This document shows positions 52,872 through 64,000 of a DNA stretch of 64,000 bases, piece by piece. Every line of letters begins with the position of its first letter. Within the stretch, counting starts at the first letter, position 1. Location: the NCBI RefSeq assembly GCF_933775445.1, contig NW_026089419.1, positions 620,001 through 684,000 of the forward strand, read 5' to 3'. The DNA comes from Argentina anserina. Its lineage: Eukaryota > Streptophyta > Magnoliopsida > Rosales > Rosaceae. A program made the position numbers and the translations under genes. Below the pieces are notes generated by a model. That model made no database searches. It worked only from the letters and a program-made list of their open reading frames with translations, and was not told the origin of the DNA.

Positions 52872-53818
52872 GATACTCAGTTTGAAAGAAACACACTCCC
52901 ACACTTGCAAAACTCTCAAATACAATAGAAACTCGCATCAGAAGCGTTACAGAAAGATACTCAAACAAGAAATGAAAAGATACACAATTGGAATAGTAAA
53001 GATACGCAAACGATGTAAAAGATACACAATTGGAATAGTAAAGATACGCAAACGATGTAAAGATACTCAGTTTGAAAGAAACACACTCCCACACTTGCAA
53101 AACTCTCAAATACAATAGAAACTCGCATCAGAAGCCTTACAGAAAGATACTCAAACGAGAAATGAAAAGATACACAATTGGAATAGTAAAGATACGCAAA
53201 CGATGTAAAGATACACAATTGGAATAGTAAAGATACGCAAATGATGTAAAGATACTCAGTTTGAAAGAAACACACTCCCACACGTGCAAAACTCTCAAAT
53301 ACAATAGAAACTCGCATCAGAAGCGTTACAGAAAGATACTCAAACGAGAAATGAAAAGATACACAATTGGAATAGTAAAGATACGCAAACGATGTAAAGA
53401 TACACAATTGGAATAGTAAAGATACGCAAACGATGTAAAGATACTCAGTTTGAAAGAAACACACTGCCACACTTGCAAAACTCTCAAATACAATAGAAAC
53501 TCGCATCAGAAGCGTTACAGAAAGATACTCAAACGAGAAATGAAAAGATACACAATTGGAATAGTAAAGATACGCAAACGATGTAAAGATACACAATTGG
53601 AATAGTAAAGATACACAAACGATGTAAAGATACTCAGTTTGAAAGAAACACACTCCCACACTTGCAAAACTCTCAAATACAATAGAGACTCGCATCAGAA
53701 GCCTTACAGAAAGATACTCAAACGAGAAATGAAAAGATACACAATTGGAATAGTAAAGATACGCAAACGATGTAAAAGATACACAATTGGAATAGTAAAG
53801 ATACGCAAACGATGTAAA
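52872..53818 (+). repeat. Lead-in to the 1976-bp HOR
   Basis: Monomers are 190, 189, 189, 189 and 190 bp. The segment 53062-53818 resembles the first four monomers of the 11-mer, including the CACACGTGC variant near 53283. It is joined to domain E sequence through a 190-bp monomer with AAACAAG. Confidence 0.8.
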
Positions 53819-55794
53819 GATACTCAGTTTGAAAGAAACACACTCCCACACTTGCAAAACTCTCAAATACAATAGAAACTCGCATCAGAAGCCTTACAGA
53901 AAGATACTCAAACGAGAAATGAAAAGATACACAATTGGAATAGTAAAGATACGCAAACGATGTAAAGATACACAATTGGAATAGTAAAGATACGCAAATG
54001 ATGTAAAGATACTCAGTTTGAAAGAAACACACTCCCACACGTGCAAAACTCTCAAATACAATAGAAACTCGCATCAGAAGCGTTACAGAAAGATACTCAA
54101 ACGAGAAATGAAAAGATACACAATTGGAATAGTAAAGATACGCAAACGATGTAAAGATACACAATTGGAATAGTAAAGATACGCAAACGATGTAAAGATA
54201 CTCAGTTTGAAAGAAACACACTGCCACACTTGCAAAACTCTCAAATACAATAGAAACTCGCATCAGAAGCGTTACAGAAAGATACTCAAACGAGAAATGA
54301 AAAGATACACAATTGGAATAGTAAAGATACGCAAACGATGTAAAGATACACAATTGGAATAGTAAAGATACACAAACGATGTAAAGATACTCAGTTTGAA
54401 AGAAACACACTCCCACACTTGCAAAACTCTCAAATACAATAGAAACTCGCATCAGAAGCCTTACAGAAAGATACTCAAACGAGAAATGAAAAGATACACA
54501 ATTGGAATAGTAAACATACGCAAACGATGTAAAGATACGCAAACGATGTAAAGATACTCAGTTTGAAAGAAACACACTCCCACACTTGCAAAACTCTCAA
54601 ATACAATAGAAACTCGCATCAGAAGCGTTACAGAAAGATACTCAAACGAGAAATGAAAAGATACACAATTGGAATAGTAAAGATACGCAAACGATGTAAA
54701 GATACACAATTGGAATAGTAAAGATACGCAAACGATGTAAAGATACTCAGTTTGAACGAAACACACTCCCAAACTTGCAAAACTCTTAAATACAATAGAA
54801 ACTCGCATCAGAAGCCTTACAGAAAGATACTCAAACGAGAAATGAAAAGATACACAATTGGAATAGTAAAGATACGCAAACGATGTAAAGATACACAATT
54901 GGAATAGTAAAGATACGCAAACGATGTAAAGATACTCAGTTTGAAAGAAACACACTCCCACACTTGCAAAACTCTCAAATACAATAGAAACTCGCATCAG
55001 AAGCCTTACAGAAAGATACTCAAACGAGAAATGAAAAGATACACAATTAGAATAGTAAAGATACGCAAACGATGTAAAGATACACAATTGGAATAGTAAA
55101 GATACGCAAACGATGTAAAGATACTCAGTTTGAAAGAAACACACTCCCACACTTGCAAAACTCTCAAATACAATAGAAACTCGCATCAGAAGCCATACAG
55201 AAAGATACTCAACCGAGAAATGAAAAGATACACAATTGGAATAGTAAAGATACGCAAACGATGTAAAGATACTCAGTTTAAAAGAAACAAACTCCCACAC
55301 TTGCAAAACTCTCAAATACAATAGAAACTCGCATCAGAAGCCTTACAGAAAGATACTCAAACGAGAAATGAAAAGATACACAATTGGAATAGTAAACATA
55401 CGCAAACGATGTAAAGATACTCAGTTTAAAAGAAACAAACTCCCACACTTGCAAAACTCTCAAATACAATAGAAACTCGCATCAGAAGCCTTACAGAAAA
55501 ATACTCAAACGAGAAATGAAAAGATACACAATTGGAATAGTAAAGATACACAAACGATGTAAAGATACACAATTGGAATAGTAAAGATACGCAAACGATG
55601 TAAAGATACGCAGTTTGAAAGAAACACACTCCCACACTTGCAAAACTCTCAAATACAATAGAAACTCGCATCAGAAGCCTTACAGAAAGATACTCAAACG
55701 AGAAATGAAAAGATACACAATTGGAATAGTAAAGATACGCAAACGATGTAAAAGATACACAATTGGAATAGTAAAGATACGCAAACGATGTAAA
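53819..55794 (+). repeat. 1976-bp HOR copy 1: 11 monomers
   Basis: Monomer lengths are 189 x3, 167, 189 x3, 148, 148, 189 and 190. It carries CACACGTGC near 54040 and ATTGGAATAG near 54166, where copies 2 to 4 have CACACTTGC and ATTGCAATAG. It shares the AATTAGAATAG variant (near 55048) with copies 2 and 3. Confidence 0.92.
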
Positions 55795-57770
55795 GATACT
55801 CAGTTTGAAAGAAACACACTCCCACACTTGCAAAACTCTCAAATACAATAGAAACTCGCATCAGAAGCCTTACAGAAAGATACTCAAACGAGAAATGAAA
55901 AGATACACAATTGGAATAGTAAAGATACGCAAACGATGTAAAGATACACAATTGGAATAGTAAAGATACGCAAATGATGTAAAGATACTCAGTTTGAAAG
56001 AAACACACTCCCACACTTGCAAAACTCTCAAATACAATAGAAACTCGCATCAGAAGCGTTACAGAAAGATACTCAAACGAGAAATGAAAAGATACACAAT
56101 TGGAATAGTAAAGATACGCAAACGATGTAAAGATACACAATTGCAATAGTAAAGATACGCAAACGATGTAAAGATACTCAGTTTGAAAGAAACACACTGC
56201 CACACTTGCAAAACTCTCAAATACAATAGAAACTCGCATCAGAAGCGTTACAGAAAGATACTCAAACGAGAAATGAAAAGATACACAATTGGAATAGTAA
56301 AGATACGCAAACGATGTAAAGATACACAATTGGAATAGTAAAGATACACAAACGATGTAAAGATACTCAGTTTGAAAGAAACACACTCCCACACTTGCAA
56401 AACTCTCAAATACAATAGAAACTCGCATCAGAAGCCTTACAGAAAGATACTCAAACGAGAAATGAAAAGATACACAATTGGAATAGTAAACATACGCAAA
56501 CGATGTAAAGATACGCAAACGATGTAAAGATACTCAGTTTGAAAGAAACACACTCCCACACTTGCAAAACTCTCAAATACAATAGAAACTCGCATCAGAA
56601 GCGTTACAGAAAGATACTCAAACGAGAAATGAAAAGATACACAATTGGAATAGTAAAGATACGCAAACGATGTAAAGATACACAATTGGAATAGTAAAGA
56701 TACGCAAACGATGTAAAGATACTCAGTTTGAACGAAACACACTCCCAAACTTGCAAAACTCTTAAATACAATAGAAACTCGCATCAGAAGCCTTACAGAA
56801 AGATACTCAAACGAGAAATGAAAAGATACACAATTGGAATAGTAAAGATACGCAAACGATGTAAAGATACACAATTGGAATAGTAAAGATACGCAAACGA
56901 TGTAAAGATACTCAGTTTGAAAGAAACACACTCCCACACTTGCAAAACTCTCAAATACAATAGAAACTCGCATCAGAAGCCTTACAGAAAGATACTCAAA
57001 CGAGAAATGAAAAGATACACAATTAGAATAGTAAAGATACGCAAACGATGTAAAGATACACAATTGGAATAGTAAAGATACGCAAACGATGTAAAGATAC
57101 TCAGTTTGAAAGAAACACACTCCCACACTTGCAAAACTCTCAAATACAATAGAAACTCGCATCAGAAGCCATACAGAAAGATACTCAACCGAGAAATGAA
57201 AAGATACACAATTGGAATAGTAAAGATACGCAAACGATGTAAAGATACTCAGTTTAAAAGAAACAAACTCCCACACTTGCAAAACTCTCAAATACAATAG
57301 AAACTCGCATCAGAAGCCTTACAGAAAGATACTCAAACGAGAAATGAAAAGATACACAATTGGAATAGTAAACATACGCAAACGATGTAAAGATACTCAG
57401 TTTAAAAGAAACAAACTCCCACACTTGCAAAACTCTCAAATACAATAGAAACTCGCATCAGAAGCCTTACAGAAAAATACTCAAACGAGAAATGAAAAGA
57501 TACACAATTGGAATAGTAAAGATACACAAACGATGTAAAGATACACAATTGGAATAGTAAAGATACGCAAACGATGTAAAGATACGCAGTTTGAAAGAAA
57601 CACACTCCCACACTTGCAAAACTCTCAAATACAATAGAAACTCGCATCAGAAGCCTTACAGAAAGATACTCAAACGAGAAATGAAAAGATACACAATTGG
57701 AATAGTAAAGATACGCAAACGATGTAAAAGATACACAATTGGAATAGTAAAGATACGCAAACGATGTAAA
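55795..57770 (+). repeat. 1976-bp HOR copy 2: 11 monomers
   Basis: It has the same order as copy 1. The ATTGCAATAG variant near 56142 groups it with copies 3 and 4, so these are closer to each other than to copy 1. Confidence 0.92.
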
Positions 57771-59746
57771 GATACTCAGTTTGAAAGAAACACACTCCCA
57801 CACTTGCAAAACTCTCAAATACAATAGAAACTCGCATCAGAAGCCTTACAGAAAGATACTCAAACGAGAAATGAAAAGATACACAATTGGAATAGTAAAG
57901 ATACGCAAACGATGTAAAGATACACAATTGGAATAGTAAAGATACGCAAATGATGTAAAGATACTCAGTTTGAAAGAAACACACTCCCACACTTGCAAAA
58001 CTCTCAAATACAATAGAAACTCGCATCAGAAGCGTTACAGAAAGATACTCAAACGAGAAATGAAAAGATACACAATTGGAATAGTAAAGATACGCAAACG
58101 ATGTAAAGATACACAATTGCAATAGTAAAGATACGCAAACGATGTAAAGATACTCAGTTTGAAAGAAACACACTGCCACACTTGCAAAACTCTCAAATAC
58201 AATAGAAACTCGCATCAGAAGCGTTACAGAAAGATACTCAAACGAGAAATGAAAAGATACACAATTGGAATAGTAAAGATACGCAAACGATGTAAAGATA
58301 CACAATTGGAATAGTAAAGATACACAAACGATGTAAAGATACTCAGTTTGAAAGAAACACACTCCCACACTTGCAAAACTCTCAAATACAATAGAAACTC
58401 GCATCAGAAGCCTTACAGAAAGATACTCAAACGAGAAATGAAAAGATACACAATTGGAATAGTAAAGATACGCAAACGATGTAAAGATACGCAAACGATG
58501 TAAAGATACTCAGTTTGAAAGAAACACACTCCCACACTTGCAAAACTCTCAAATACAATAGAAACTCGCATCAGAAGCGTTACAGAAAGATACTCAAACG
58601 AGAAATGAAAAGATACACAATTGGAATAGTAAAGATACGCAAACGATGTAAAGATACACAATTGGAATAGTAAAGATACGCAAACGATGTAAAGATACTC
58701 AGTTTGAACGAAACACACTCCCAAACTTGCAAAACTCTTAAATACAATAGAAACTCGCATCAGAAGCCTTACAGAAAGATACTCAAACGAGAAATGAAAA
58801 GATACACAATTGGAATAGTAAAGATACGCAAACGATGTAAAGATACACAATTGGAATAGTAAAGATACGCAAACGATGTAAAGATACTCAGTTTGAAAGA
58901 AACACACTCCCACACTTGCAAAACTCTCAAATACAATAGAAACTCGCATCAGAAGCCTTACAGAAAGATACTCAAACGAGAAATGAAAAGATACACAATT
59001 AGAATAGTAAAGATACGCAAACGATGTAAAGATACACAATTGGAATAGTAAAGATACGCAAACGATGTAAAGATACTCAGTTTGAAAGAAACACACTCCC
59101 ACACTTGCAAAACTCTCAAATACAATAGAAACTCGCATCAGAAGCCATACAGAAAGATACTCAACCGAGAAATGAAAAGATACACAATTGGAATAGTAAA
59201 GATACGCAAACGATGTAAAGATACTCAGTTTAAAAGAAACAAACTCCCACACTTGCAAAACTCTCAAATACAATAGAAACTCGCATCAGAAGCCTTACAG
59301 AAAGATACTCAAACGAGAAATGAAAAGATACACAATTGGAATAGTAAACATACGCAAACGATGTAAAGATACTCAGTTTAAAAGAAACAAACTCCCACAC
59401 TTGCAAAACTCTCAAATACAATAGAAACTCGCATCAGAAGCCTTACAGAAAAATACTCAAACGAGAAATGAAAAGATACACAATTGGAATAGTAAAGATA
59501 CACAAACGATGTAAAGATACACAATTGGAATAGTAAAGATACGCAAACGATGTAAAGATACGCAGTTTGAAAGAAACACACTCCCACACTTGCAAAACTC
59601 TCAAATACAATAGAAACTCGCATCAGAAGCCTTACAGAAAGATACTCAAACGAGAAATGAAAAGATACACAATTGGAATAGTAAAGATACGCAAACGATG
59701 TAAAAGATACACAATTGGAATAGTAAAGATACGCAAACGATGTAAA
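57771..59746 (+). repeat. 1976-bp HOR copy 3: 11 monomers
   Basis: It has the same order as copy 2. Its 167-bp monomer reads GTAAAGATACGC near 58460, where copies 1 and 2 read GTAAACATACGC. ATTGCAATAG is near 58118. Confidence 0.92.
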
Positions 59747-60461
59747 GATACTCAGTTTGAAAGAAACACACTCCCACACTTGCAAAACTCTCAAATACAA
59801 TAGAAACTCGCATCAGAAGCCTTACAGAAAGATACTCAAACGAGAAATGAAAAGATACACAATTGGAATAGTAAAGATACGCAAACGATGTAAAGATACA
59901 CAATTGGAATAGTAAAGATACGCAAATGATGTAAAGATACTCAGTTTGAAAGAAACACACTCCCACACTTGCAAAACTCTCAAATACAATAGAAACTCGC
60001 ATCAGAAGCGTTACAGAAAGATACTCAAACGAGAAATGAAAAGATACACAATTGGAATAGTAAAGATACGCAAACGATGTAAAGATACACAATTGCAATA
60101 GTAAAGATACGCAAACGATGTAAAGATACTCAGTTTGAAAGAAACACACTGCCACACTTGCAAAACTCTCAAATACAATAGAAACTCGCATCAGAAGCGT
60201 TACAGAAAGATACTCAAACGAGAAATGAAAAGATACACAATTGGAATAGTAAAGATACGCAAACGATGTAAAGATACACAATTGGAATAGTAAAGATACA
60301 CAAACGATGTAAAGATACTCAGTTTGAAAGAAACACACTCCCACACTTGCAAAACTCTCAAATACAATAGAAACTCGCATCAGAAGCCTTACAGAAAGAT
60401 ACTCAAACGAGAAATGAAAAGATACACAATTGGAATAGTAAACATACGCAAACGATGTAAA
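59747..60461 (+). repeat. 1976-bp HOR copy 4, partial
   Basis: Three 189-bp monomers match copies 2 and 3, including ATTGCAATAG near 60094. The fourth is 148 bp instead of 167 bp, and sequence then leaves the HOR. Confidence 0.88.
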
Positions 60462-63400
60462 GATACTCAGTTTGAAAGAAACACACTCCCACACTTGCAA
60501 AACTCTCAAATACAATAGAAACTCGCATCAGAAGCGTTACAGAAAGATACTCAAACAAGAAATGAAAAGATACACAATTGGAATAGTAAAGATACGCAAA
60601 CGATGTAAAGATACACAATTGGAATAGTAAAGATACACAAACGATGTAAAGATACTCAGTTTGAAAGAAACACACTGCCACACTTGCAAAACTCTCAAAT
60701 ACAATAGAAACTCGCATCAGAAGCGTTACAGAAAGATACTCAAACGAGAAATGAAAAGATACACAATTGGAATAGTAAAGATACGCAAACGATGTAAAGA
60801 TACACAATTGGAATAGTAAAGATACACAAACGATGTAAAGATACTCAGTTTGAAAGAAACACACTCCCACACTTGCAAAACTCTCAAATACAATAGAAAC
60901 TCGCATCAGAAGCCTTACAGAGAGATACTCAAACGAGAAATGAAAAGATAGACAATTGGAATAGTAAACATACGCAAACGATGTAAAGATACGCAAACGA
61001 TGTAAAGATACTCAGTTTGAAAGAAACACACTCCCACACTTGCAAAACTCTCAAATACAATAGAAACTCGCATCAGAAGCGTTACAGAAAGATACTCAAA
61101 CAAGAAATGAAAAGATACACAATTGGAATAGTAAAGATACGCAAACGATGTAAAGATACACAATTGGAATAGTAAAGATACACAAACGATGTAAAGATAC
61201 TCAGTTTGAAAGAAACACACTGCCACACTTGCAAAACTCTCAAATACAATAGAAACTCGCATCAGAAGCGTTACAGAAAGATACTCAAACGAGAAATGAA
61301 AAGATACACAATTGGAATAGTAAAGATACGCAAACGATGTAAAGATACACAATTGGAATAGTAAAGATACACAAACGATGTAAAGATACTCAGTTTGAAA
61401 GAAACACACTCCCACACTTGCAAAACTCTCAAATACAATAGAAACTCGCATCAGAAGCCTTACAGAAAGATACTCAAACGAGAAATGAAAAGATAGACAA
61501 TTGGAATAGTAAACATACGCAAACGATGTAAAGATACACAATTGGAATAGTAAAGATACGCAAACGATGTAAAGATACACAATTGGAATAGTAAAGATAC
61601 ACAAACGATGTAAAGATACTCAGTTTGAAAGAAACACACTCCCACACTTGCAAAACTCTCAAATACAATAGAAACTCGCATCAGAAGCCTTACAGAAAGA
61701 TACTCAAACGAGAAATGAAAAGATAGACAATTGGAATAGTAAACATACGCAAACGATGTAAAGATACGCAAACGATGTAAAGATACTCAGTTTGAAAGAA
61801 ACACACTCCCACACTTGCAAAACTCTCAAATACAATAGAAACTCGCATCAGAAGCGTTACAGAAAGATACTCAAACGAGAAATGAAAAGATACACAATTG
61901 GAATAGTAAAGATACGCAAACGATGTAAAGATACACAATTGGAATAGTAAAGATACACAAACGATGTAAAGATACTCAGTTTGAAAGAAACACACTCCCA
62001 CAATTGCAAAACTCTCAAATACAATAGAAACTCGCATCAGAAGCCTTACAGAAAGATACTCAAACGAGAAATGAAAAGATACACAATTGGAATAGTAAAG
62101 ATACGCAAACGATGTAAAGATACTCAGTTTAAAAGAAACACACTCCCACACTTGCAAAACTCTCAAATACAATAGAAACTCGCATCAGAAGCCTTACAGA
62201 AAGATACTCAAACGAGAAATGAAAAGATAGACAATTGGAATAGTAAACATACGCAAACGATGTAAAGATACGCAAACGATGTAAAGATACTCAGTTTGAA
62301 AGAAACACACTCCCACACTTGCAAAACTCTCAAATACAATAGAAACTCGCATCAGAAGCGTTACAGAAAGATACTCAAACAAGAAATGAAAAGATATACA
62401 ATTGGAATAGTAAAGATACGCAAACGATGTAAAGATACACAATTGGAATAGTAAAGATACACAAACGATGTAAAGATACTCAGTTTGAAAGAAACACACT
62501 GCCACACTTGCAAAACTCTCAAATACAATAGAAACTCGCATCAGAAGCGTTACAGAAAGATACTCAAACGAGAAATGAAAAGATACACAATTGGAATAGT
62601 AAAGATACGCAAACGATGTAAAGATACACAATTGGAATAGTAAAGATACACAAACGATGTAAAGATACTCAGTTTGAAAGAAACACACTGCCACACTTGC
62701 AAAACTCTCAAATACAATAGAAACTCGCATCAGAAGCGTTACAGAAAGATACTCAAACGAGAAATGAAAAGATACACAATTGGAATAGTAAAGATACGCA
62801 AACGATGTAAAGATACACAATTGGAATAGTAAAGATACACAAACGATGTAAAGATACTCAGTTTGAAAGAAACACACTCCCACACTTGCAAAACTCTCAA
62901 ATACAATAGAAACTCGCATCAGAAGCCTTACAGAAAGATACTCAAACGAGAAATGAAAAGATAGACAATTGGAATAGTAAACATACGCAAACGATGTAAA
63001 GATACGCAAACGATGTAAAGATACTCAGTTTGAAAGAAACACACTCCCACACTTGCAAAACTCTCAAATACAATAGAAACTCGCATCAGAAGCGTTACAG
63101 AAAGATACTCAAACAAGAAATGAAAAGATACACAATTGGAATAGTAAAGATACGCAAACGATGTAAAGATACACAATTGGAATAGTAAAGATACACAAAC
63201 GATGTAAAGATACTCAGTTTGAAAGAAACACACTGCCACACTTGCAAAACTCTCAAATACAATAGAAACTCGCATCAGAAGCGTTACAGAAAGATACTCA
63301 AACGAGAAATGAAAAGATACACAATTGGAATAGTAAAGATACGCAAACGATGTAAAGATACACAATTGGAATAGTAAAGATACACAAACGATGTAAAGAT

Positions 63401-64000
63401 ACTCAGTTTGAAAGAAACACACTCCCACACTTGCAAAACACTCAAATACAATAGAAACTCGCATCAGAAGCCTTACAGAAAGATACTCAAACGAGAAATG
63501 AAAAGATAGACAATTGGAATAGTAAACATACGCAAACGATGTAAAGATACGCAAACGATGTAAAGATACTCAGTTTGAAAGAAACACACTCCCACACTTG
63601 CAAAACTCTCAAATACAATAGAAACTCGCATCAGAAGCGTTACAGAAAGATACTCAAACGAGAAATGAAAAGATACACAATTGGAATAGTAAAGATACGC
63701 AAACGATGTAAAGATACACAATTGGAATAGTAAAGATACGCAAACGATGTAAAGATACTCAGTTTGAAAGAAACACACTCCCACACTTGCAAAACTCTCA
63801 AATACAATAGAAACTCGCATCAGAAGCCTTACAGAAAGATACTCAAACGAGAAATGAAAAGATACACAATTGGAATAGTAAAGATATGCAAACGATGTAA
63901 AGATACGCAATTGGAATAGTAAAGATACACAAACGATGTAAAGATACTCAGTTTGAAAGAAACACACTCCCACACTTGCAAAACTCTCAAATACAATAGA
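60462..64000 (+). repeat. Domain G: mixed C/E-type monomers to the right edge
   Basis: Monomers start at 60462, 60651, 60840, 61007, 61196, 61385 (230 bp), 61615, 61782, 61971, 62119, 62286, 62475, 62664, 62853, 63020, 63209, 63398, 63565, 63754 and 63943. It carries AAACAAG, GATAGAC and CAGAGAGATAC variants. A 545-bp trimer is present at 62853-63397. The last monomer is cut by the window end, so the array continues. Confidence 0.85.
61385..61614 (+). repeat. Isolated 230-bp monomer outside domain A
   Basis: This is the only three-unit monomer seen outside the first 9 kb. Its 22-bp pieces include GATAGACAATTGG and GTAAACATACGC, which are typical of domains C and E and not of the domain A copies. 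It therefore looks like an independent gain of a 41-bp unit. Confidence 0.9.

Larger units (their letters stand above)
1..64000 (+). repeat. Satellite DNA array filling the window (about 357 monomers)
   Basis: Every part of the window is made of head-to-tail copies of one monomer family. Monomers were delimited by the recurring start GATACTCAGTTT or its variants (GATACGCAG, GATAATCAG, GTTACTCAG, GATACACAG). The first start is at 40 and the last at 63943. Mean spacing is about 180 bp. All copies share one orientation and no unique or foreign sequence separates them. Lengths seen are 111, 148, 149, 167, 186, 189, 190, 191 and 230 bp. Such arrays are known from eukaryotic centromeric, pericentromeric and subtelomeric heterochromatin; placing this one there is inference. 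The plus label follows the monomer orientation chosen here and is arbitrary. Confidence 0.98.

Noticed and set aside
1..64000. CRISPR-like array
   Set aside because: There are no unique spacers. The 'repeats' and 'spacers' are both parts of the same monomer, and the period is far longer than in CRISPR arrays.
1..64000. CENP-B box in the monomer
   Set aside because: No match to the TTCG...A..CGGG core is visible in the consensus or in the variants read. The only TTCG occurrences noticed are the rare ATTCGAATA variants, without the following CGGG.
1..64000. GATA transcription-factor sites at every subunit start
   Set aside because: The usual context is AGATAC, while the known consensus is WGATAR, so the last base does not fit. 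Only variants such as AGATAG (in GATAGAC, GATAGTC and GATAGGC) match, and these arise within repeat variation without sign of regulatory use.
1..64000. Telomeric or subtelomeric simple repeats
   Set aside because: No TTAGGG-, TTTAGGG- or TTAGG-type runs were seen on either strand.
1..64000. Transposon or MITE origin of the long subunit
   Set aside because: No terminal inverted repeats, target-site duplications or coding remnants were visible. The only evident palindrome is the short CAATTG in the 22-bp piece.
1..64000. A previously undescribed multi-gene system
   Set aside because: The window holds only satellite DNA. There is no gene set from which a system could be proposed; the novelty, if any, is in the repeat family and its organisation.

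Overview
The whole 64 kb window is one uninterrupted satellite DNA array. I find no credible protein-coding gene, rRNA, tRNA, transposon, CRISPR array or unique sequence in it. Reading end to end, I placed about 357 monomer starts, all in the same orientation. Both window edges fall inside the array, so its true ends lie outside. The canonical monomer is 189 bp, about 34% G+C. It is built from subunits that each begin with GATA and end in AAA: 84 bp + 23 bp + two copies of a 41-bp unit (22 bp + 19 bp). Nearly all length variants are whole numbers of these subunits: 148 bp (one 41-bp unit), 230 bp (three), 167 and 186 bp (one or two extra 19-bp pieces). There is also a 111-bp deletion form and a few forms with 1- or 2-bp insertions (149, 190, 191).

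This architecture (tandem 150-190 bp monomers, higher-order repeats, local homogenisation) is typical of eukaryotic centromeric, pericentromeric or subtelomeric heterochromatin. I do not recognise the monomer and cannot name the species or clade. No CENP-B-box-like motif and no telomeric repeat is visible.

Layout, in monomer-start coordinates. Domain A, 1-14640: higher-order repeat (HOR) A, an 18-monomer unit of 3325 bp with abridged copies, marked by 230-bp and 111-bp monomers, then a transitional stretch and an 827-bp duplication. Domain B, 14641-27724: HORs of 2165, 1242, 3513 (twice) and 1053 bp, all ending in the same four-monomer cassette (148-148-189-190). Domain C, 27725-38388: a 3085-bp, 17-monomer HOR with complete and rearranged copies. 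Domain D, 38389-45199: return of the domain B type, with segments repeated at 2900 and 734 bp spacing. Domain E, 45200-53061: a nested hierarchy, a 545-bp trimer inside a 1613-bp 9-mer inside a 4090-bp 23-mer that is itself duplicated. Domain F, 53062-60461: a 1976-bp 11-mer in three full copies plus a partial fourth. Domain G, 60462-64000: mixed monomers of the C and E types.

Long open reading frames, mainly on the minus strand (up to 411 codons), run through the array. I regard them as by-products of a 189-bp period (divisible by three) and strong strand asymmetry (about 47% A and 19% T on the plus strand), not as genes. The interest lies in the repeat architecture: quantised length variants, a recurring cassette, nested duplications with a mappable crossover point, and monomer lengths near nucleosomal DNA lengths.
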